Below, piece by piece: positions 59,929 through 64,000 of a DNA stretch of 64,000 nucleotides; position 1 is the first letter of the stretch, and the number at the start of each line of letters is the position of its first letter. Source of the stretch: an uncultured Eubacteriales bacterium. GTDB lineage: Bacteria; Bacillota; Clostridia; Saccharofermentanales; UBA5734. The notes under the pieces are model-generated. The model saw only the letters and a list, made by a program, of their open reading frames with translations, was not told the origin of the DNA and did no database searches. The stretch covers positions 1-64,000 of the forward strand of contig CAILLO010000047.1 of NCBI GenBank assembly GCA_903835065.1, given 5' to 3'. A program made the position numbers and the translations under genes.

Positions 59929-61184
59929 AGCGGCAGCTGGCCGGACTCGACCTGCTCCGCGGCATCGGCATCTTCGGCGTCGTGACGCTGCATGGCGCGT
60001 TCTACCACTTCGGCGGCCTCTACGACCTCGACCTGTCGAATCCGCCGCCCGCGGTGACCGTGATCGGCTTCCTGCTCATGTTCGCCGGGCTCTTCGGCAT
60101 CCTGAGCGGTCTCGTCCACGGACTGTCGTACCAGCGGCGCGCCGAGGTCCCGGGCTTCCGCCCCGGGCGCGCCCTGCTCCGCGGCATCTCCGCAGGCGGC
60201 TTCTTCCTCGTCGTCGCATATGCCTATTTCCTTTTGACCGGACCCGGTATCGTCCACCTCGCCGAACGGTACATGGACGAATCGGTCCTCGTGCACCTGA
60301 TCCGCACGGGCCGGTTCGTCGCCCCCAGCCTCGACCGGATCCTCTATGTCGACGCGCTGGTCATGATCGGCTGCAATCTCTTGCTGCTTGCGCTCTACCA
60401 GTTCGTCGCCGGAAAGGTCACCGCTCGCATGCCTCCGAAGCTGCGCGCGCATCTGCCGTTGTTCGCCGCGGTGTCCGTCTTCCTGATCTCCCTGCTGCGC
60501 ATCCCTCTGTATTCCGCCTACCTCGACGCGGTCGCGGCCGGGAACTGGCCCGCGACGCTCGCCCTCAACTGGCTCGTCAACAAGAACAACCCCATCCTCC
60601 CGTACTTCGCCTTCGGGCTTTTCGGCACCTGGTGCGCCGCGCTGCTCGCCTCGCCGGGCGGATTCGTGCGTTTCCGCCGCGCCGCGGCTCCCGTCGGGCT
60701 TCTCTTCCTCGCCGTCGGCGCCGCCCTCTTTGTCTTCCTGCCCGAAAGCATGCTGCAGCGGAGCATCGACGGCCAGTGGTACGCGATCATGACCCTGCAG
60801 GTCGGACTCTTCCTCCTGGTCGTCCTCGCGTTCCTGCGTGCCTGCGACTTCCGGCGCGACGGCTCCGAGAAGACGACCCGCACGCCGGTTGCGTTCCTGT
60901 CGCGTTTCCTGACGCGCTTCGGCGTCGCCGGCCTCACGGTTTTCTTCGTCGAGAGCCTGGTCAGCGAGGCCGTGTTCGGCCTGTTCCGCCGCGTCGACCC
61001 GTCGTTCTCGCTCTCGCTGGGCGGCGCACTGGTCTTCGGGTTCTGCCTCGCCGTCTTCTGGGGCTTCGCGCTGCTTCTGTGGGCGAAGTCGGGCTACCGG
61101 TACGGCATCGAGTACGCCTACACGCGCTCGATGAAGCCATTCGGAGGCAGCCAGAAGGCCGCGAAGCTGACGAGCGGCCTATGA
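59925..61184 (+). CDS. Polytopic membrane acyltransferase-like protein (HGSNAT/acyltransferase-3-like)
   Basis: 419 aa, about ten to eleven membrane helices. It opens with RQLAGLDLLRGIGIFGVVTL then HGAFYHFG, the LDxLRG...H pattern of membrane acyltransferases (acyltransferase-3, DUF1624/HGSNAT, OafA-like), with His23 as the probable catalytic residue. NPILPYFAFGLFGTW is another HGSNAT/DUF1624-like stretch. These enzymes carry an acyl group across or at the membrane onto sugars or lipids. The start is GTG 59925 within the GTGA overlap. The stop overlaps the adenylate-forming fusion gene (ATGA). Confidence 0.72.
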   Translation: MKRQLAGLDLLRGIGIFGVVTLHGAFYHFGGLYDLDLSNPPPAVTVIGFLLMFAGLFGILSGLVHGLSYQRRAEVPGFRPGRALLRGISAGGFFLVVAYAYFLLTGPGIVHLAERYMDESVLVHLIRTGRFVAPSLDRILYVDALVMIGCNLLLLALYQFVAGKVTARMPPKLRAHLPLFAAVSVFLISLLRIPLYSAYLDAVAAGNWPATLALNWLVNKNNPILPYFAFGLFGTWCAALLASPGGFVRFRRAAAPVGLLFLAVGAALFVFLPESMLQRSIDGQWYAIMTLQVGLFLLVVLAFLRACDFRRDGSEKTTRTPVAFLSRFLTRFGVAGLTVFFVESLVSEAVFGLFRRVDPSFSLSLGGALVFGFCLAVFWGFALLLWAKSGYRYGIEYAYTRSMKPFGGSQKAAKLTSGL

Positions 61185-63292
61185 GTCCCCGCGCGGCCGA
61201 CCGGCTCCGCGGCCTCCTCCTGCTTCCCTTCTTCGCGATCCGGTCCGTCGTCGACTACGCCCGCCTCCAGCGACACTTCTACCGCTTCAGCCCAGCGCGG
61301 ATCCGCGCCTTCCAGCGCAAGGCATTCCGTCGCACCCTGTCCCTCGCGCGGCTGCGCAGCCCCTTCTACGAAGCGCTCTATGCACCCTGGTCGACGGCCG
61401 AGGTCGTCCGGTCCCTGCCCGTCCTCGCCGAACCCGGCTCGCCGCAGGCCGTCGCTCCGCCGCCCGAGGCGCTCGAGGCGACCGTCCTCGACAAGTCCTC
61501 CATGATGGCCCATTTCGACGGAATCAACACCGCGGGCCTGCGCCTCGACGAAGTCATGCGCTGGGCCGTGTCGCACGAACTCGCCAAGGACTATCTCGGA
61601 TACTTCAAGGGGAGGTTCGTCGTCGGTCTGTCGAGCGGCACGTCGGGCAACAAGGGAATCTACGTCACGCCTCGTGCGCTCACCGAGCGCCTGCCCGCCG
61701 TCTTCCTCGCGCGCTGCGGCGTCTCCCCCCGCATGCTGCCCCTGCGCATCCTCTTCCTGCTTCGCGTCTTCAGCCAGGGCTTCGCGGACATCCGTGCGCC
61801 GCTGCTCTCGTTGCGCTACCTGTCCACGATGGTCCCGCCCGAGGAGATCGTCACCGCGGCGGTCGCGGACCGTGCGAACGTTCTGATGAGCCCGCCGAGC
61901 CTGCTCCGGACCCTGCTGCCGCTCGCCGGGCGCCTGAAGGGCCGCCTCGCGCGCATCCTGTGCTACGCCGAAGTGCTCGAGGACGAGGACCGCGCGCGCT
62001 TCGAACGGGAATTCGGGGCACCGGTCGCCCAGATCTACCAGGCCAGCGAGGGACAGATCGCGAGCCCCTGCCGGCTCGGGGCGCTGCACGTCAACGAGGA
62101 CCTCGCGCTGGTCGAACTCTACGACGACGCCGGCCGCCCGGTGACGGAGCCGGGCGAGACGGCGTCGACGATGCTGGTGACCAACCTCGTCAACGACGTG
62201 CAGCCGATCGTCCGCTACCGCATGAACGACCGCGTCGAACTCGGCGGTCCCTGCACCTGCGGCAGTTCCTTCCGGACGCTCCGGCGCGTCCTGGGCCGTT
62301 GCGACGACGTGCCGACGCTCCGGCGGACCTTCCCCGACCCGGCGACCGGCGCGGACGTCCGTCCCGTCTTCCCGGACCTCGTCAGCCGCTGGATCATCAC
62401 GACGGACGATGCCATCCGCGAGTTCCGCCTGGCCGTCTTCACGCCGGATGCGCTGGAACTGTGCCTCGACCTGCTGCCGGGGACTCCTCCCGAAGAGGCC
62501 GAGCGTGTGCGCCTCAAAGTCGAGCGGCGTCTCGGCGCGGAGCTGGCCGCATGCGACGTCGGCGTGCGGCGCCTCGCGGTGCGGCTGGGACCGGTTCCGC
62601 CGCCGTCCGGCAACCTCAAGTTCCGCCGCTTCGTGAACCTGACCCCGCGGCAGACCCTGGACCGGGCGCTCGCGCGGGTCGCCCGCGCCTTCGCCGCCGC
62701 CGGCGTGCCCTTCGGCGTCTGCTCGTCGATGCTGCTCGCCCTGCGCGGTCTCGACGTCGAACCCCACGACCTCGACCTCCTCGTCGCGGAAGGGTCGTTC
62801 GACGCGGCCCGAGAAGCGCTGCGAGGCCTGGGCGCAGATTTCTCGCCCGAGCGAACGCAGCCCCACGCGGTCTACGGGACGCGTCGATTCGCCGAAGCGA
62901 CGCTGGACGGCGCCGAGATCGATCTCATGGAAGGACTCTCCGTATTCGTCCCAGAAGCCGAATACCGCTTCGATCTGCGTACGGAGACCGTCGACCGCCT
63001 CGTGCCGGCGCCCGAGCCCGACGCCCTCGCCGACCCTGATGCTTCGCCAGCGCTCCTGCCGCTGACATCGCTCGAGGACTGGTTCGTCCTCTACCTGCTG
63101 ATTCCGGGCCGTGCGGCGAAAGCGGCGGGCATCGAGCGCCATCTGCGCGCGCATCCCCCCGAGGGCGCCGCCAGGGAGGACGCCTGCCGCAGGCTGAAGG
63201 AAGCGATCGACCGGCCCTTGCCGGAAGAGGTGCGCATGCAGACGATTGCCCTGTACCATATGCTCCGGACGACACAGGACGGAATGCTATAA
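61181..63292 (+). CDS. Adenylate-forming (PaaK/F390-synthetase-like) enzyme fused to a nucleotidyltransferase-fold domain
   Basis: 703 aa. Residues ~1-490 match the putative adenylate-forming clade near PaaK and coenzyme F390 synthetase: P-loop LSSGTSGNKGIYV (151-159 core), A5-like IYQASEGQIASPC (285-297), NDVQPIVRYRMNDRV and the C-terminal Lys in GNLKFRR (477-483). Residues ~495-690 form a second domain with the minimal nucleotidyltransferase pattern: GVPFGVCSSMLLALRGL, the metal-binding DxD in PHDLDLLV (Asp530, Asp532) and a third acid in AEIDLMEG (Asp581). Thus both halves look catalytically complete. The substrate is unknown; activation of an acid coupled to nucleotidyl transfer is possible. 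ATG 61181 overlaps the acyltransferase stop. Confidence 0.8.
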   Translation: MSPRAADRLRGLLLLPFFAIRSVVDYARLQRHFYRFSPARIRAFQRKAFRRTLSLARLRSPFYEALYAPWSTAEVVRSLPVLAEPGSPQAVAPPPEALEATVLDKSSMMAHFDGINTAGLRLDEVMRWAVSHELAKDYLGYFKGRFVVGLSSGTSGNKGIYVTPRALTERLPAVFLARCGVSPRMLPLRILFLLRVFSQGFADIRAPLLSLRYLSTMVPPEEIVTAAVADRANVLMSPPSLLRTLLPLAGRLKGRLARILCYAEVLEDEDRARFEREFGAPVAQIYQASEGQIASPCRLGALHVNEDLALVELYDDAGRPVTEPGETASTMLVTNLVNDVQPIVRYRMNDRVELGGPCTCGSSFRTLRRVLGRCDDVPTLRRTFPDPATGADVRPVFPDLVSRWIITTDDAIREFRLAVFTPDALELCLDLLPGTPPEEAERVRLKVERRLGAELAACDVGVRRLAVRLGPVPPPSGNLKFRRFVNLTPRQTLDRALARVARAFAAAGVPFGVCSSMLLALRGLDVEPHDLDLLVAEGSFDAAREALRGLGADFSPERTQPHAVYGTRRFAEATLDGAEIDLMEGLSVFVPEAEYRFDLRTETVDRLVPAPEPDALADPDASPALLPLTSLEDWFVLYLLIPGRAAKAAGIERHLRAHPPEGAAREDACRRLKEAIDRPLPEEVRMQTIALYHMLRTTQDGML

Positions 63293-63293
63293 T
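63288..63293 (+). promoter_or_regulatory. Candidate -10 element before the NagB-like gene
   Basis: TATAAT spans the stop codon of the fusion gene, 41 nt before the GTG at 63335. No good -35 is visible, so read-through from the upstream operon is also likely. Confidence 0.45.
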
Positions 63294-63334
63294 CGTTACG
63301 ATACCATCCGTGGCCTCCAACAAGGGAAAGTCAG

Positions 63335-64000
63335 GTGGAAATCGTGCCTCTGAGTATATTCGTACATTCGACCCTGGAAGATCTCGTCGACGCCGTGGCG
63401 TCGGAATTCATTGCCAAGATCCGCAGCCGCCCCGCCGACCTCGTCGCCCTGCCGACCGGGCCGATCTCCTCGGCGGTCTATGAACGAATCGTCCGACGGG
63501 AGCGGGATCGGGTCCCGGCCGAAGCGGTCACCGCCGCGGACCCTGCATTCGGCTTCCCCGACACCCCCTTCGTCTCGGTCGGCGAGAAGTTCGTCGACCC
63601 GACCCTGGCCGGACCCTCGATGCGCGACCTCCTCGTCGACGCCATCTTCCGCCCGCTCTCCATGGACCCCTCCCGTCTCACGTCCTTTCCCGAGAATCCC
63701 ACTTCGACGACCGAGGAGTGCTGGAAGATGGACCGGTACGTCGACTCGTTCGGCGCGGTGGGCCTCTTCTTCGCGGAAATCGACGCGAAGGGCCGGATCG
63801 GCCTTTCGGACGGCGGGACGGGCTTCGAGATGCGGAGTCAGGTGTCCACCCGCTGCGACGAGGACGACGCCCGCTCGCTCTTCGGCCAGCCCCTGCCGAA
63901 GGCCTGCGGCCTGTCCCTCGGGCTGCAGGACGTCACGGACGCTGAATTCTGCCTCGTCGCCGCGGTCGGCGCCGAGACCGGCGCCATCGTCCGCCACGCA
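63335..64000 (+). CDS. NagB/6-phosphogluconolactonase-fold protein, partial (cut by window end)
   Basis: 222 codons are open to the window edge without a stop. The start is GTG 63335 (AAGGGAAAG upstream) or GTG 63344 (AGGTGG upstream). The sugar-phosphate isomerase fold is shown by LVALPTGPISSAVYERIV, the counterpart of the LPTGSTP loop, and by VDSFGAVGLFFAEIDAKGRI, which aligns without gaps to the SYGGIHLFMGGVGNDGHI region of glucosamine-6-phosphate deaminase. The catalytic Asp, His and Glu there are replaced by Lys152, Arg154 and Asp159. It may be a sugar-phosphate-binding regulator or an altered isomerase rather than a deaminase. Confidence 0.65.
   Translation, partial: MEIVPLSIFVHSTLEDLVDAVASEFIAKIRSRPADLVALPTGPISSAVYERIVRRERDRVPAEAVTAADPAFGFPDTPFVSVGEKFVDPTLAGPSMRDLLVDAIFRPLSMDPSRLTSFPENPTSTTEECWKMDRYVDSFGAVGLFFAEIDAKGRIGLSDGGTGFEMRSQVSTRCDEDDARSLFGQPLPKACGLSLGLQDVTDAEFCLVAAVGAETGAIVRHA

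Overview
This window comes from a GC-rich bacterium whose gene content and RNA regulators are those of the Bacillota (Firmicutes), probably an anaerobic Clostridia-like lineage. The evidence is a CIRCE-controlled hrcA-grpE-dnaK-dnaJ-prmA-rsmE block, a T-box leader in front of valS, an M-box leader in front of corA, a QueT-type ECF substrate component, a YabE-like protein next to rsmA, a zapA/U32-protease pair, a phasin/UbiB pair, the MEP isoprenoid pathway, a GTP-dependent PEP carboxykinase and a fermentative lactate/malate-dehydrogenase-family enzyme. Sigma-A type promoters (TTGACA-like, 16-18 bp, TATAAT-like) are easy to read against the GC-rich background. I cannot name the species.

Layout. 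1-255: end of an rRNA operon (5S) with tRNA-Asn and a terminator. 311-2778: queT with a structured leader, an MgtC-like protein, an RsmC-like methyltransferase and a thioredoxin lipoprotein. 2862-9605: a tightly overlapping operon with an NDP-forming acyl-CoA synthetase, an XRE-cupin regulator, an AMP-forming acyl-CoA ligase, a MATE exporter and a lysophospholipase-like hydrolase. 9618-12330: ispF facing ispD-radA. 12409-14460: tRNA-Gln, a small HTH regulator and hflX. 14498-20956: a lipid region with a MarR regulator, ACP, two paralogous long-chain acyl-CoA synthetases, a diacylglycerol-kinase-family protein and PlsC; overlapping divergent promoters with a dyad sit at 19025-19086. 21078-27983: a GltS-type symporter, then a complete branched-chain amino acid ABC transporter with a CBS-ACT protein. 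28051-34785: the heat-shock operon. 34782-38841: YabE-like protein, rsmA, pckG. 39021-42546: zapA, U32 protease, dut. 42635-43941: Mg2+ riboswitch and corA. 43938-47592: a degenerate hydrolase (minus strand), uppP, tsaD, a DnaA-box-like cluster and smpB. 47613-50954: a long hairpin, the T-box, a small membrane protein and valS. 51030-55486: fba, phasin, ubiB and an LDH-family gene. 55571-57818 (minus): a DUF4153 membrane protein and a zinc-ribbon membrane protein. 57881-64000: a Gfo/Idh/MocA oxidoreductase followed by a coupled set: TspO-like protein, membrane acyltransferase, an adenylate-forming enzyme fused to a nucleotidyltransferase, and a NagB-like protein cut off by the window end.

Most of the window is ordinary core metabolism and information processing. 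The least explained part is the 3' cluster (59122-64000), where a membrane acyltransferase is translationally coupled to a PaaK-like/nucleotidyltransferase fusion and followed by a NagB-fold protein with replaced catalytic residues. Other points of interest are an IspF with altered active-site positions, an apparently catalytically dead alpha/beta hydrolase, two candidate leaderless mRNAs, a non-oriC DnaA-box-like cluster before smpB, a 99-nt near-perfect hairpin after smpB, and an LDH-type protein with the malate-dehydrogenase arginine. No CRISPR array, insertion sequence, integrase or prophage gene was seen.
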